From: JBHELB01 sp041859045 | GTDB lineage: Bacteria; Hydrogenedentota; Hydrogenedentia; Hydrogenedentales; SLHB01 | NCBI GenBank assembly: GCA_041859045.1 | Contig: JBHELB010000051.1 | Span: 1-59,106, forward strand | Direction: 5' to 3' | DNA length: 59,106 nucleotides | Shown here: one piece after another, positions 37,601 through 45,610 of the stretch | Position numbering within the stretch: the first letter of the stretch is position 1 | Layout of the letters: each line of letters opens with the position of its first letter | The notes under the pieces: generated by a model | What the model was told of the DNA's origin: nothing | Database searches by the model: none | The model's input: only the letters and a program-made list of their open reading frames with translations | Program-made: the position numbers and the translations under genes

Positions 37601-38044
37601 CAACGAAACAACCGCGCCGTCCGCGTCGAGGTTCACCTTCGCCGACGCGCCGTGCACCGGAATCCCCGCATACGTCTGCCCAAGACGAACCGTGGTGATC
37701 GTGCCCGCACTGCGCGTGTCTTCGACCGTCAACGCCGTCCGCGGACTATCCAGCCCAAATGCCGTCGCGTGATCCATGATGAACCCTTGCGCGATCGACT
37801 GCGGCGTGGGCAAACTCTTCGCCGCCCCGGCCGGAGACGTAAACACGGCCCCGCGCGGCGCGCCCAGGAAACGCAGATTGCCCGCCTTGTCCTGCTGGAC
37901 GTTTGCTGGCTCCGTCGCTTCCACCCCGCGCATCGTCATGAGCACCTGCCCCACATCCGCGCGCCCGCCCGCGGGAAGGCTCTGAGCCATCGCCGTTACG
38001 GCCACTGCCAGTAGGACTGTCGAGACAATCACGGCACCACGCAT
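34610..38044 (-). CDS. secreted M4 (thermolysin-family) metalloprotease with C-terminal dockerin
   Basis: 1144 residues. Signal peptide (1-20, VLLAVAVTAMA), FTP/PepSY-type propeptide (~30-250), and the M4 catalytic domain with HELTH (His370, Glu371, His374), Glu394 in AINESLSDIWGE, and GGVHHNSGV for the transition-state His. A fibronectin-like segment (~575-665), a further beta domain and a putative Ig-like region follow. The last ~60 residues form a type I dockerin with two Ca-loops (DVNRDGAINVQDVQLIINAV; DINNDNRIDVRDAQIVINAL). No cohesin gene is in the window; in these lineages dockerins also serve other cell-surface attachment. ATG 38044 follows AGGAG. Likely a T2SS substrate (inference). 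Confidence 0.95.
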   Translation of the reverse strand: MRGAVIVSTVLLAVAVTAMAQSLPAGGRADVGQVLMTMRGVEATEPANVQQDKAGNLRFLGAPRGAVFTSPAGAAKSLPTPQSIAQGFIMDHATAFGLDSPRTALTVEDTRSAGTITTVRLGQTYAGIPVHGASAKVNLDADGAVVSLSSVLACGTSKLDTSGFSTTPVLSAATAKKRAIELMTGLYRNAGALEATTPELVIYDPTLQDRTGTIRLAWSLIVQGATDSSPVQERVLLDARTGENMVHYSLRYEARNRKIYDAGNEDMIPGTLVRIENSPNSGLQDADEAYDYYGDTYDFYFENHNRDSIDNFGLAMSATVRYCPWYSSCPYQNAFWRSGFKNANGSLEESSYYNRMFFGEGFTADDVIAHELTHGVTYTTSDLEYYRESGAINESLSDIWGEAVDLVNGSGNDSSGVRWLMGEDIAGGAIRDMADPPSMENWFYDTGYIPMPDTYLGRGWYRGSEDNGGVHHNSGVGNKLFYLMADGDIHNGYAVPGMGLIKSAQVFYTVQTQFLTMSSKYRDLGNALVQAASQDATLSEEEIVNVVLAASAVHVYTPIVSAPVEDLRALPRTGSNVIVLTWKTPGIGGGAGPVKILRKMGSFAESEADPFATVLYEGTGQRFLDTTASEGSEYYYTAMSRSSLLGYTEIVYARARSGAATSNHLSEPFSSTSPPDLDDTQIMFSPTADMLLAQASGNAEGYVNHSTYSVSVTALPGGNLPVAPEQCSPLNVPDFGMVQIELPQPVPFFGKFHKNWVISAAGYLAPEEGIAQKNVGQFDALNAVPTYSNYFDLPRIALLWGWLSPDSGGQVLWKLMDDRLVVVFNQVPELGASLGSTIELELFFSGHIRMSYKDLALTEGICGLSDGRGVPKDPVSQLRLVSDFTSMPAPSALSIDPIPMQTAVEGERIEFVVTAHGIGGAPEITMTSLPPGSAYTPMGNGQARFVWQTTASSGGAYTMQVKAKLGTATTTQDVYFNVDDLQRPPVVETVQITPAHPIDDDRLRVSFDISYPDGSLNVDQTTIYWVRNNSLIPALTNRRDVSPDATRPGDRWYCIVKPTAVSNPSGEAVTSSTVTIGAGTKGSDVNRDGAINVQDVQLIINAVLGLSTEKSAEMVDINNDNRIDVRDAQIVINALLNLKKRYIR

Positions 38045-38438
38045 TACGCTGTTCTCCTGACAAAGCTGTACGCCCACGCACCGGCCCTAGAGGCCAGTCC
38101 ATTCACCTTACCCGATCGTGCCGTCATCCCGCTCGGAATTCCGCCCAAAAGCGTGCCGAAACGTCCCTCAATTCCGAACACAAATGGGGACAACACCACA
38201 TGTAATCTTGTACACCACGCCCGGATTTAAGTCAAGAATTTTCTTCCACTTAAGCACAATGCGCCTCCGTCGCTCATCCCCTCGACCCTCATCGATTCCG
38301 CTACCGAATGGCAATGCGACAAGACAGCCGACTCTCAGAGGTGGCGTCTACAACGCCTCGAAAGTGCGAATTCTGGCACACGCCCGCTTCGCGCAGCGCA
38401 ACCCAGCCCACGAACTAACCTCCTAAGGCCTTATTGGG
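38045..38438. other. intergenic region upstream of the protease
   Basis: About 390 bases between the protease start and the end of the glycosyltransferase gene. It contains the protease promoter at 38207-38235. Nothing else is supported. Confidence 0.5.
38207..38235 (-). promoter_or_regulatory. candidate promoter of the M4 protease gene
   Basis: On the minus strand TTGACT (38235-38230) and TACAAG (38212-38207) are separated by 17 nt, leaving a ~155-nt leader before ATG 38044. No sigma-54 -24/-12 box is obvious here. Confidence 0.4.
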
Positions 38439-39650
38439 CTAGCGTTTTCGCGGCGAACTTCCCTTTAGCGCGGTCGATACCGCCTGCTCGAAAGCCTCCG
38501 CCATGGCCGCGATGCTAAACGGCCGGATGCTTTCGCGCGCGGCGGATCGCATGGCCTCGCGGTCGGTTGTCGCGGAAAAGTACCGTCCCAGCGCCTTGGC
38601 AAGCGACTCCGGCGCGCGGCTGGGCACCACGTAGCCATTTTCTCCGTCCCGCACGAGGTCGGCGGAAGCGCCTGCGGCATCGGAGGCCACCACGGGCAGC
38701 CCCGCCGCGAGCGCCTCGTTGATCACGAGCCCCCAGATTTCGCTGCGCGAGGGCAACACTAGCAGGTCCGCGATCCCGTAGTACCGGGCAACTTCGTGGG
38801 CAGGGATGAACCCTGCAAAAACGACGCGATCCTCGATCCCCAGTGCAACGCAACGGGCACGGTACGCAGCCTCATTCCCGCCGCTGCCAACAAGGAGCAG
38901 TTGGGTATCGCCGCGCTCGCGCGCAAACAGCCCGAATGCCTCGATAAGGTCGCCGACACCCTTCAGGTCCAGTAGGTTCCCGCAATAGAGGACGATATTG
39001 GGCGCGGTCAGCCCATGGCGCGTACGAAGACCGACCTTTTCTTCCTCGGTCAGACGGCTCTCCCGGGCAAACCGGTCCGTTTCGACCGTATTGAACGCAC
39101 GGAACGTGCGTGCCGGGTCCGCGCCCAGCGAAGCGAGGTACTCCTTGGCGCGAGTTCCGTAGGCAAGCCACGCATTTGCGCGGCGAACCAGTCCCTTGAC
39201 CCACGGTTTCGTGAGCCGCCGGAGCAGGGTGTCTTCCACAGGCGTGCTGCCGCTCCACAAGATGAACGGCGTGCGGGTGAAGCGGGCGTGCCACGACGCA
39301 TAGAACACCGCGGGCGTATCCCAGGCGCAACAGAGGATCACGTCGTGCCGGTGGCGGGCGAGTTCCCAAGGCAGTGTCGGATTCAGCAAGATGACGTTGT
39401 AGCGACTGCCCAGAGGAATCGTGACGTGGGGCAGCACCCGGCACCGGAAAGCGTCGCGGGGAAGCTCCGAAGGCCAGTCTCGAATGGATTTCACGTCGCC
39501 AAGAATCCACACGTCGAGGTCGAACCGTTGAGCCAATTCAGCAAACAACGGCACGCGATAGGGCGTGAGAAAATTGTGGAACAGCAACACGCGGGGCCGC
39601 GCCGGGCCGTGTCTATCTTCTACGCTGGAATCGGCCACCCCGTCCTCCAT
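38439..39650 (-). CDS. group 1 (GT4-type) glycosyltransferase
   Basis: 403 residues, GT-B fold. The N-terminal domain has VLLFHNFLTPYRVPLF, and the donor-binding C-terminal domain has NLLDLKGVGDLIEAF, LLLVGSGG, VVFAGFIP and the EX7E-type loop SRSEIWGLVINEALAAGLPVV. It transfers a sugar from a nucleotide donor to a glycan, lipid carrier or protein. A small membrane protein gene lies 44 nt upstream on the same strand; no full polysaccharide locus is seen. Confidence 0.9.
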   Translation of the reverse strand: MEDGVADSSVEDRHGPARPRVLLFHNFLTPYRVPLFAELAQRFDLDVWILGDVKSIRDWPSELPRDAFRCRVLPHVTIPLGSRYNVILLNPTLPWELARHRHDVILCCAWDTPAVFYASWHARFTRTPFILWSGSTPVEDTLLRRLTKPWVKGLVRRANAWLAYGTRAKEYLASLGADPARTFRAFNTVETDRFARESRLTEEEKVGLRTRHGLTAPNIVLYCGNLLDLKGVGDLIEAFGLFARERGDTQLLLVGSGGNEAAYRARCVALGIEDRVVFAGFIPAHEVARYYGIADLLVLPSRSEIWGLVINEALAAGLPVVASDAAGASADLVRDGENGYVVPSRAPESLAKALGRYFSATTDREAMRSAARESIRPFSIAAMAEAFEQAVSTALKGSSPRKR

Positions 39651-39694
39651 GCGGCTCTGCTAAGCTCCTGCGGGGCGTCCGCGCAAGGCCCCCG

Positions 39695-40198
39695 TCACGT
39701 CCCTTCCTGCGAATTTCCCCGTTCCCCGGAGCGTTCCGACCAACGCCGTCGGACCCATTTCTCCGCCCCGCTTGCCAGGAAAAAGACTAAAAAGGGCAAC
39801 GCCAGAAACAGCAACAAAGAAGGGAAAAGTAGAAGATAGAGTGGATTTCCATCCGACTCTGGCTCGCCCTCTAGCGTGGACAGGAGCGAACTCAGTCCAG
39901 CGACGGAGAGCAGCGCCGCATAGATTATGGACTGGATAGCGCAGTAGCGGACTACGGACTCGCGTTTCGATTTCAGTCCGACAAGCGCATTGACCAACGG
40001 GATTGCCATCCACAGACAATACAAAAGGAACAGAAAGAGCGCATAGTTCCGGAAATCGTTTCCACCCGAATTCGCCGCCGATTCAAATCCAAGCCACAAA
40101 AAATGCTCCGTGATAAATACCGCCGTAATGCCTGTGGATGCGACGATGATGCGACGACTATTGACCGCGGCAAGAATCAATGCTTTCCCTTTTCTCAT
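39695..40198 (-). CDS. small polytopic membrane protein, unknown function
   Basis: 167 residues with about four predicted membrane segments (IIVASTGITAVFITEHFLW, YALFLFLLYCLWMAIPLVNAL, IIYAALLSVAGL, PLYLLLFPSLLLFLALPFLVFFLA). No family recognised. It may form a unit with the downstream glycosyltransferase. The 224 nt upstream (40199-40422) hold nothing I can assign. Confidence 0.6.
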   Translation of the reverse strand: MRKGKALILAAVNSRRIIVASTGITAVFITEHFLWLGFESAANSGGNDFRNYALFLFLLYCLWMAIPLVNALVGLKSKRESVVRYCAIQSIIYAALLSVAGLSSLLSTLEGEPESDGNPLYLLLFPSLLLFLALPFLVFFLASGAEKWVRRRWSERSGERGNSQEGT

Positions 40199-40422
40199 TT
40201 TACCGCTCGCTGAGCGCTCCCAATACGCTCAACCCTTCATTCTGTGGGCAGTCTATGTCGACGGCCACGTCTCTACCTTGAAACGTTAGCCATCACTCTA
40301 TAAAGGATTGTTCCAAGAATCCGTGTTTTCCGCAACATCGATTAGGCTGTTATCTATAGCGACTGACCGACGATCTCCAAACCCGGCTCAAGCCTTTGCC
40401 TTGATCGCAAACCCAGTACAGT

Positions 40423-41334
40423 CTACAGAAACGCCAATAGGTTCTCCACCGCTGTATCGACCGCCCGATCCACACTCTCTTCTGTAAAACCGCCGATATG
40501 AGGCGTCGCGATCACGCGCGGGTGCGAAGCCAAGGGATCGCACCCCGGCGGCTCTTTGGCATACACGTCAATCGCCGCTCCAGCGACGGTCCCACGCTCG
40601 AGCGCCGCAAGCAGCGCGTCGGCGTCGATCAGTTCATGCCGCGCGGTGTTTACTATTAGCACACCGGGCTTCATCCGGCCCAGCGCGTCGGCGTCGATCA
40701 ATGGCCGCCCCAACGGCGGACAGTGCAACGTGAGCACGTCCGCCTGCGCGAGCACCTCGTCGAGCGAAGCATAGCGAAATCCCGGCGGCATAAGCGATGG
40801 CGGCGGACATACGTCGTATGCAACGACCTCCATTCCCAGGGCCAATCCAAATTCCGCCACGGTTCGGCCGATTCGTCCGCACCCGACGACCCCCAGCCGC
40901 CGTCCGATCAACTCAATGCCCTTTCTTCGTTCCCAGCCGCCTTTCTTGAGGGCCGCATCGCTAAACGGAATGGATCGCGCCAACGCGAGGATAAGTCCCA
41001 GCGTGAGTTCGGCCACGCCACGGGCGTTCGCCCCTTCCGCGCGGCACACCGAAATGCCCAGGCGTTCGGCAGCGGCCAAATCGATGTTGTCGATCCCCGT
41101 GCCGTTGCGCGAAACCACGCGCAATCCCGCCGCCGCTTCGAGCACACGCGCTGTGATCGGCTCGACCCCGGCAAGATACCCTTCGCAGCCCGGAAGCAAG
41201 CGCAGCAATTCGGCCTCATCCGGTTGTTGGCCCGGCGTGCAGAAGACCACCTCGTGGCCCGCGGCCTCGATGCGCGCGAGCGCGGGATGCCCGCCCTTGG
41301 TAACCGATCGCGGCGTCACCAGTACGCGCGCCAT
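40423..41334 (-). CDS. D-isomer-specific 2-hydroxyacid dehydrogenase
   Basis: 303 residues of the phosphoglycerate-dehydrogenase-like family. The NAD site is VVGCGRIGRTVAEFGLALGM. Catalytic Arg (IVNTARHELI), Glu (VYAKEPPGCDP) and His (ATPHIGGFTEES) are present, and RNGTGIDNID is typical of SerA-type enzymes. No ACT domain. It reduces 2-ketoacids or oxidises 2-hydroxyacids with NAD. Last gene of a six-gene sugar/polyol operon; its start overlaps the cupin stop (TAATG). Confidence 0.9.
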   Translation of the reverse strand: MARVLVTPRSVTKGGHPALARIEAAGHEVVFCTPGQQPDEAELLRLLPGCEGYLAGVEPITARVLEAAAGLRVVSRNGTGIDNIDLAAAERLGISVCRAEGANARGVAELTLGLILALARSIPFSDAALKKGGWERRKGIELIGRRLGVVGCGRIGRTVAEFGLALGMEVVAYDVCPPPSLMPPGFRYASLDEVLAQADVLTLHCPPLGRPLIDADALGRMKPGVLIVNTARHELIDADALLAALERGTVAGAAIDVYAKEPPGCDPLASHPRVIATPHIGGFTEESVDRAVDTAVENLLAFL

Positions 41335-41897
41335 TACTCCATAACCTCCTGCCCGTTGCGCAGGAACACTCGCTTGGGAAAGCCCTCAATCTCGATGTCG
41401 CCGTAGTTGTGTCCGGCCTCAGCCGGGTAAACACAAAACGAGATCAGCGGCTCGTTCCCGGTGTTGATGGATCGGTGTGCCCAGTACGGCGGCACATAGA
41501 CCATACGGTTTCGGCGCATCGGTTCGGGTGCGCATGCGCCTTCGGGCGTCTTCATCATCATGTAGCCCTGTCCGCGAATGCACAGATAGAGTTCGGCCGT
41601 TTCGGCGACGGTGTGGTAATGCCCCTTGGTCATGAAGCATTCGTCACCGACGGTTCCGGGGTAGAGTTTGCTGATGCAGAACATCAATTGGCCGTATTCG
41701 AGGGGGACCTCTTTTTCGAAGACTTCGTAATGTACAGGATCGCCGGTCGCGATGAGGGCCTCGAGGGCGTCGGCGTCCCGGTAGTGTCCGCGCATGTCCG
41801 AGGCGCGCCGCGTCAGCACGCGATCCGGCTCGGCCATCACGCCGTCAAGCAAATCGATGTCCACGCCCCAGGGCTGCATATAGTTCCTCGCGCTCAC
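41334..41897 (-). CDS. cupin-type glucose-6-phosphate isomerase
   Basis: 187 residues with the archaeal-type cupin phosphoglucose isomerase signature KGHYHTVAETAELYLCIRGQG (two His and Glu metal ligands, third His in YWAHRSIN). These enzymes interconvert aldose and ketose 6-phosphates. GTG 41897 has AAGGAG 8 nt upstream and is my start; ATG 41879 (after GAGGAA) and GTG 41921 are alternatives. In an operon with an FGGY kinase it would isomerise the phosphorylated sugar. Confidence 0.88.
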   Translation of the reverse strand: MSARNYMQPWGVDIDLLDGVMAEPDRVLTRRASDMRGHYRDADALEALIATGDPVHYEVFEKEVPLEYGQLMFCISKLYPGTVGDECFMTKGHYHTVAETAELYLCIRGQGYMMMKTPEGACAPEPMRRNRMVYVPPYWAHRSINTGNEPLISFCVYPAEAGHNYGDIEIEGFPKRVFLRNGQEVME

Positions 41898-41927
41898 CTT
41901 GCCGTCTCCTTGCGCTTTCACGCGTGT

Positions 41928-42899
41928 TTATCGGGCGTCCGCGGCGATTTGTGATAGTTCATCGAACCCCGGCCCTGACGTCGGGATATCGAGATGAAAC
42001 ACCTCCGCAATCACCTGCGTCCACCCATGAATAAAGTAAATCCATCCATCCTCAACATGCAGCCGCCGGCCTTCGGCCTGTCGGCGCGCCTGCTCGAGAA
42101 AGACCAAGTCGCCGCGATAGTTGAAGTCCCACGCATACCCATCCATCGGGAAACGCGCCGAATTGGTCAACGGCGAGCCCGGCGCATCTTTGCCCAAACC
42201 GGTGGCGTTGATCACCAAAGAGCCGGGCTTGAGCGCATTCACCAGCGCATCGTTGTTTTCAGGAATCGGGCAGTGGTGGTACTCAACCGGAATGCCAGGG
42301 TTGACCTTCGCGTGGATGTGTTTCATCTCCTCGAGACGGGGCAGGCTGCGGTTCGACACGACGATGCGCGACGGCCGGTTTTCAGGCGCGCATTTTTCCA
42401 TGAGATGAACCGTCAGTGCGATGGACGAACCGCCCGCGCCAATCGAGAAAACCTCCGCGCCGGTCTTTGCCCAGTGGTCCGATGGCAAGAACGCATCCAG
42501 ACTCAGTCCACTGGTAATAGGGTCCTTCGCGTGCCCCGCCAAAGCGGTCCCGCGCTTCGAGATCGAACTAATTTCGCCCGTCAGCTCCGCATAATGATCG
42601 AGTTCGTCGAACAGGTCGCGGCACGCGTTGAGCAGGTCTATCTTGTGCGTGGTCACGAGCGCGCCCAAAGACAACGGATCAGACTTGATGAACCGGACGA
42701 CGTTGCGGTAAACCTCAGGAGCGTCGTGCCACTTGCAGTCGATCCCGGCGATCCGTGGACTGATGCCCAAGTGTGCGGCCCAACGGGGAAACACCTTCAT
42801 GATCGACGACTTCCCCGTCGTCACACCAATGAAATACATCGTCGGTTCTGTTGCGGGCGGGAAGACCGTGTCCGCCGCTGCCTGAATCGCCTCCGCCAT
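41928..42899 (-). CDS. shikimate/quinate dehydrogenase-like protein
   Basis: 323 residues. The N-terminal part has GALVTTHKIDLL (AroE Lys in the substrate pocket) and YAELTGEISSI; the C-terminal Rossmann domain has FSIGAGGSSIALTVHLM, IVVSNRS and NATGLGKDAPGSP. It resembles AroE but is longer, and its genomic setting among sugar genes argues for a different cyclic polyol or ketoacid as substrate. ATG 42899 follows AAAGGAA. The frame is open to 42998, but those codons cover the hairpin at 42955-43015. Confidence 0.8.
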   Translation of the reverse strand: MAEAIQAAADTVFPPATEPTMYFIGVTTGKSSIMKVFPRWAAHLGISPRIAGIDCKWHDAPEVYRNVVRFIKSDPLSLGALVTTHKIDLLNACRDLFDELDHYAELTGEISSISKRGTALAGHAKDPITSGLSLDAFLPSDHWAKTGAEVFSIGAGGSSIALTVHLMEKCAPENRPSRIVVSNRSLPRLEEMKHIHAKVNPGIPVEYHHCPIPENNDALVNALKPGSLVINATGLGKDAPGSPLTNSARFPMDGYAWDFNYRGDLVFLEQARRQAEGRRLHVEDGWIYFIHGWTQVIAEVFHLDIPTSGPGFDELSQIAADAR

Positions 42900-42954
42900 T
42901 TCTGTTCCTTTCACTAGAGTGTTGTACGTTCTTATACTTGCGGTCGCCGACAGT

Positions 42955-43015
42955 AGAGCATTTTCACCTCGCAGCTTTGGCAGCCGCATCGCAGGCATCC
43001 TGGTGGAAATGCTCT
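42955..43015. repeat. intergenic hairpin related to the dispersed element
   Basis: AGAGCATTTTCACC (42955-42968) pairs with GGTGGAAATGCTCT (43002-43015) with a single G-T wobble. The right arm overlaps the stop codon of the FGGY kinase gene. Arm sequence (AGCATTTT) and size recall copies at 8045 and 31422, but the GTAGC tail is missing. Confidence 0.5.
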
Positions 43016-44522
43016 AGAGTGCCAATGTATTGAGCAAGGCTTCATACCGCTGCTGCCGCCGCGCATAGTATTTCGCCACAGCTTTACGCGGACGGACCAG
43101 TTCGCCCGCATGAACCCATCCCTTGGCCGCTGCAGAAAGACTCTTGAACGCACCCACGCCATACCCCGCGACGAGGGCCGCGCCCATCGGCGCGCCTTCG
43201 CCTCGGGCGATGCGCCGTACGGGCGTTTGCAGTACGTCGGCCTTGAGCGCATTCCAAAAAGCGCTTTTCTCGCCGCCGCCCGTGATGCGCAACTCGCTCA
43301 GCCTCAGCTTTGGATAAAGCTCGAGCAGCACGCGCTTGTACACGCCGTACTCCAGCGCCACGCCCTCAAGCACCGCCCGGTACAGCTCGGCCAACGAGTG
43401 AGACCAATCGAGCCCGATCCACGCCCCGCGCAGTCCGGGTGTACTCGGACAGACCCGCCCCCCCAGATGCGGCACGAACAAGGGAAGTTCCTCAGACTCC
43501 GGAAGATGCGCGGCCATCGCATTCAGTTGTTCGAGCGTTACGAGGCTCGATTTTGCGCGATTGCCTTTGTTGGCGATCTCGTTGCGGAACCAGTCGAGAT
43601 TCATGCCGCCGCCGTTGATATAGGCGTACGGATGCCACAACCCCGGCACCGCCGATTGCCCGCATCCCAACATGCGGTGTCGCTGATCGGCGCGAAACTC
43701 CGTGGTGGTGCTGGCAAACACCGACGCGGTGCCGGCCACATCGACGCTGACGCCTGCGCGGGCCGCGCCGCACGCGAGAAAACTGGCCGCAGTGTCGCCG
43801 CACCCGGCCACGACGGGCGTCCCTGCAAGAAGACCCGTCGCGCGCGCCGACGCCGCGGTCAGTTCTCCGACGATTGTCTCGGGCCGAACGATGCGCGGCA
43901 GCTTCCTCGGGTCAAGCCCGAAACGTTGGCAGAGGTCTTCATCCCACCGCGCCGCGGCGTTGTCGGCGAACCCCGAGAAGTGCAGATACGTGACGTCGAT
44001 AAAAGCCTCGGCCGCACTCAACCCGCATAGGCGCATGGCGGCATATGCCCCCGGCTGCACAAAAGCCGCGATGCGCCGGTATACGCTGGGCCGCTCGTGT
44101 TTCCACCATAGTTTCTTGGGACCGTGATTAATACTGGGGTAGCAGCCGGTCTTTTCCAAGACGTCTTCGCCAGCCTTTCGGCCCATTTTGAGGGTATACG
44201 GCGTGCATCGGGTATCGAGCCACGAATCGTAGGGCGTAATATGACGTCCATCGCGGCCGACACCAATAATTCCGGCCATCTGACCGTCGATCCCAACGCC
44301 CGCCACGCGCTCGGGCCGCGCGTTCGCGACCTTCAAGCAGCGTTTGATCGTTCGGACAACGGCCGCGAACTGATCCTCGGGGTTTTCTTCGACCACCCCG
44401 GGTTTCGGTTGGTGGAGGTTGGACGGACACGAAGCCTGCGCGAGGCAACGCCCGGCAAGGGTAAACAAGGCCGCACGAGTGCCCTGCGTCCCGATGTCGA
44501 CTCCAATGAGCGTTTGCGGCAC
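43014..44522 (-). CDS. FGGY-family carbohydrate kinase (xylulokinase-like)
   Basis: 502 residues, ASKHA fold. Phosphate-1 motif GVDIGTQGTRAALF, catalytic Asp in GVGIDGQMAGI, CGDTAASFLACG and a late ITGGGEKSAFWNALKADVL for ATP. It phosphorylates a pentulose, hexulose or polyol with ATP. GTG 44522 is preceded by GGGGGA. The exact substrate is not predictable; neighbours (polyol dehydrogenases, sugar-phosphate isomerase) point to a ketose. Confidence 0.9.
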   Translation of the reverse strand: MPQTLIGVDIGTQGTRAALFTLAGRCLAQASCPSNLHQPKPGVVEENPEDQFAAVVRTIKRCLKVANARPERVAGVGIDGQMAGIIGVGRDGRHITPYDSWLDTRCTPYTLKMGRKAGEDVLEKTGCYPSINHGPKKLWWKHERPSVYRRIAAFVQPGAYAAMRLCGLSAAEAFIDVTYLHFSGFADNAAARWDEDLCQRFGLDPRKLPRIVRPETIVGELTAASARATGLLAGTPVVAGCGDTAASFLACGAARAGVSVDVAGTASVFASTTTEFRADQRHRMLGCGQSAVPGLWHPYAYINGGGMNLDWFRNEIANKGNRAKSSLVTLEQLNAMAAHLPESEELPLFVPHLGGRVCPSTPGLRGAWIGLDWSHSLAELYRAVLEGVALEYGVYKRVLLELYPKLRLSELRITGGGEKSAFWNALKADVLQTPVRRIARGEGAPMGAALVAGYGVGAFKSLSAAAKGWVHAGELVRPRKAVAKYYARRQQRYEALLNTLAL

Positions 44523-44569
44523 GATTCCCCCTTCTTCTCCCCAGAACGACGTGCGGGAGGCCGGCTTCG

Positions 44570-45610
44570 CTATGCGCCCCGACGAATGACGACTTTCATC
44601 GCCGGGCGGTTCAACGCGGTGTCAAAGGCTTCCGCCATCGCGTCCTGCGCGAACGTATGCGAGATCACACACGTCACGTCGATGCGCCCCGAAGCCACCA
44701 GACTCATCGCCAACCGGTAATCTCGTGGGGCTCCGCCGGTCATGCCGGTCACCACAAGATTCTTGTAATGGATAAGGTTCGTATCGAGCAAGACCTTCGA
44801 TCGATCTTTGGGTAAACCGCCGAAGAAGCAAACCCGGCCGTAGGGCGCCAGCAGTTCGAGGGCCTGTGCCTGCACCTCGGGGACGCTGCACGCCGTGATG
44901 ACCGCGTCTAGCCCCCAGCCGCCGGTTTCACGCATGGCGATCTCACGCAGGTCCTCCTGCGCGGAGTTCACGATGAGATCCGGACCAAACGCGCGCGCTT
45001 GTTCAAGGCGCTCGGGTTGCACATCCGCGATGATGACGTTGGCCGCGCCGGACAACCGCGCCAAGGCGATATGCAACAGGCCGATCGGCCCCGCGCCGAC
45101 AATCAACACCGTGTCGCCCATCGCGATCTGCGCGGCGCGATTTCCGCTCACCGCGCACGACAACGGTTCCACAAGCGACGCCGCCTCGAAACTGACTGTC
45201 TCCGGCAGAAACGTCACGCTGCCCTGGGCCAGCGCCTCGCGCGGCACGCGCACGTACTCCGCGTGGGCGCCGTCGATGTTAATGCCAAAGGCCGTGTAGT
45301 CTGGGCACATGTTCGGCAGACCGCGCACGCACATGGCGCACTGACCGCAGCCGATGTTCGGCGCAATTCCCACGCGATCGCCTTCACGAAAACGGCCCGC
45401 CCCGCGTTCGACAACGCCCGCAAACTCGTGCCCCAGAATCACGCGCTCGCCGTCGCGCAGTTTGCGTTGGCCATTGCGAATGATACGAACATCCGTGCCG
45501 CAGATGGACGACGCCATCACACGCACGAGCAGCTCGCCATCCTCCACGGAAGGCACGGGGGCGTCAGCGAACGAAAGCCCCTGTCCCTGTGTGTACGCCG
45601 CAGCCTTCAT
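44570..45610 (-). CDS. zinc-dependent medium-chain alcohol/polyol dehydrogenase
   Basis: 346 residues, MDR family. Catalytic zinc site CGTD and GHEFAG; structural zinc cysteines CGQCAMC...MC; NAD motif VGAGPIGLLHIALARL. Closest in style to sorbitol/threonine dehydrogenases. It oxidises a polyol or secondary alcohol to a ketone with NAD. Its start overlaps the upstream gene stop (ATGA), so it is coupled to the Gfo/Idh gene. Confidence 0.92.
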   Translation of the reverse strand: MKAAAYTQGQGLSFADAPVPSVEDGELLVRVMASSICGTDVRIIRNGQRKLRDGERVILGHEFAGVVERGAGRFREGDRVGIAPNIGCGQCAMCVRGLPNMCPDYTAFGINIDGAHAEYVRVPREALAQGSVTFLPETVSFEAASLVEPLSCAVSGNRAAQIAMGDTVLIVGAGPIGLLHIALARLSGAANVIIADVQPERLEQARAFGPDLIVNSAQEDLREIAMRETGGWGLDAVITACSVPEVQAQALELLAPYGRVCFFGGLPKDRSKVLLDTNLIHYKNLVVTGMTGGAPRDYRLAMSLVASGRIDVTCVISHTFAQDAMAEAFDTALNRPAMKVVIRRGA

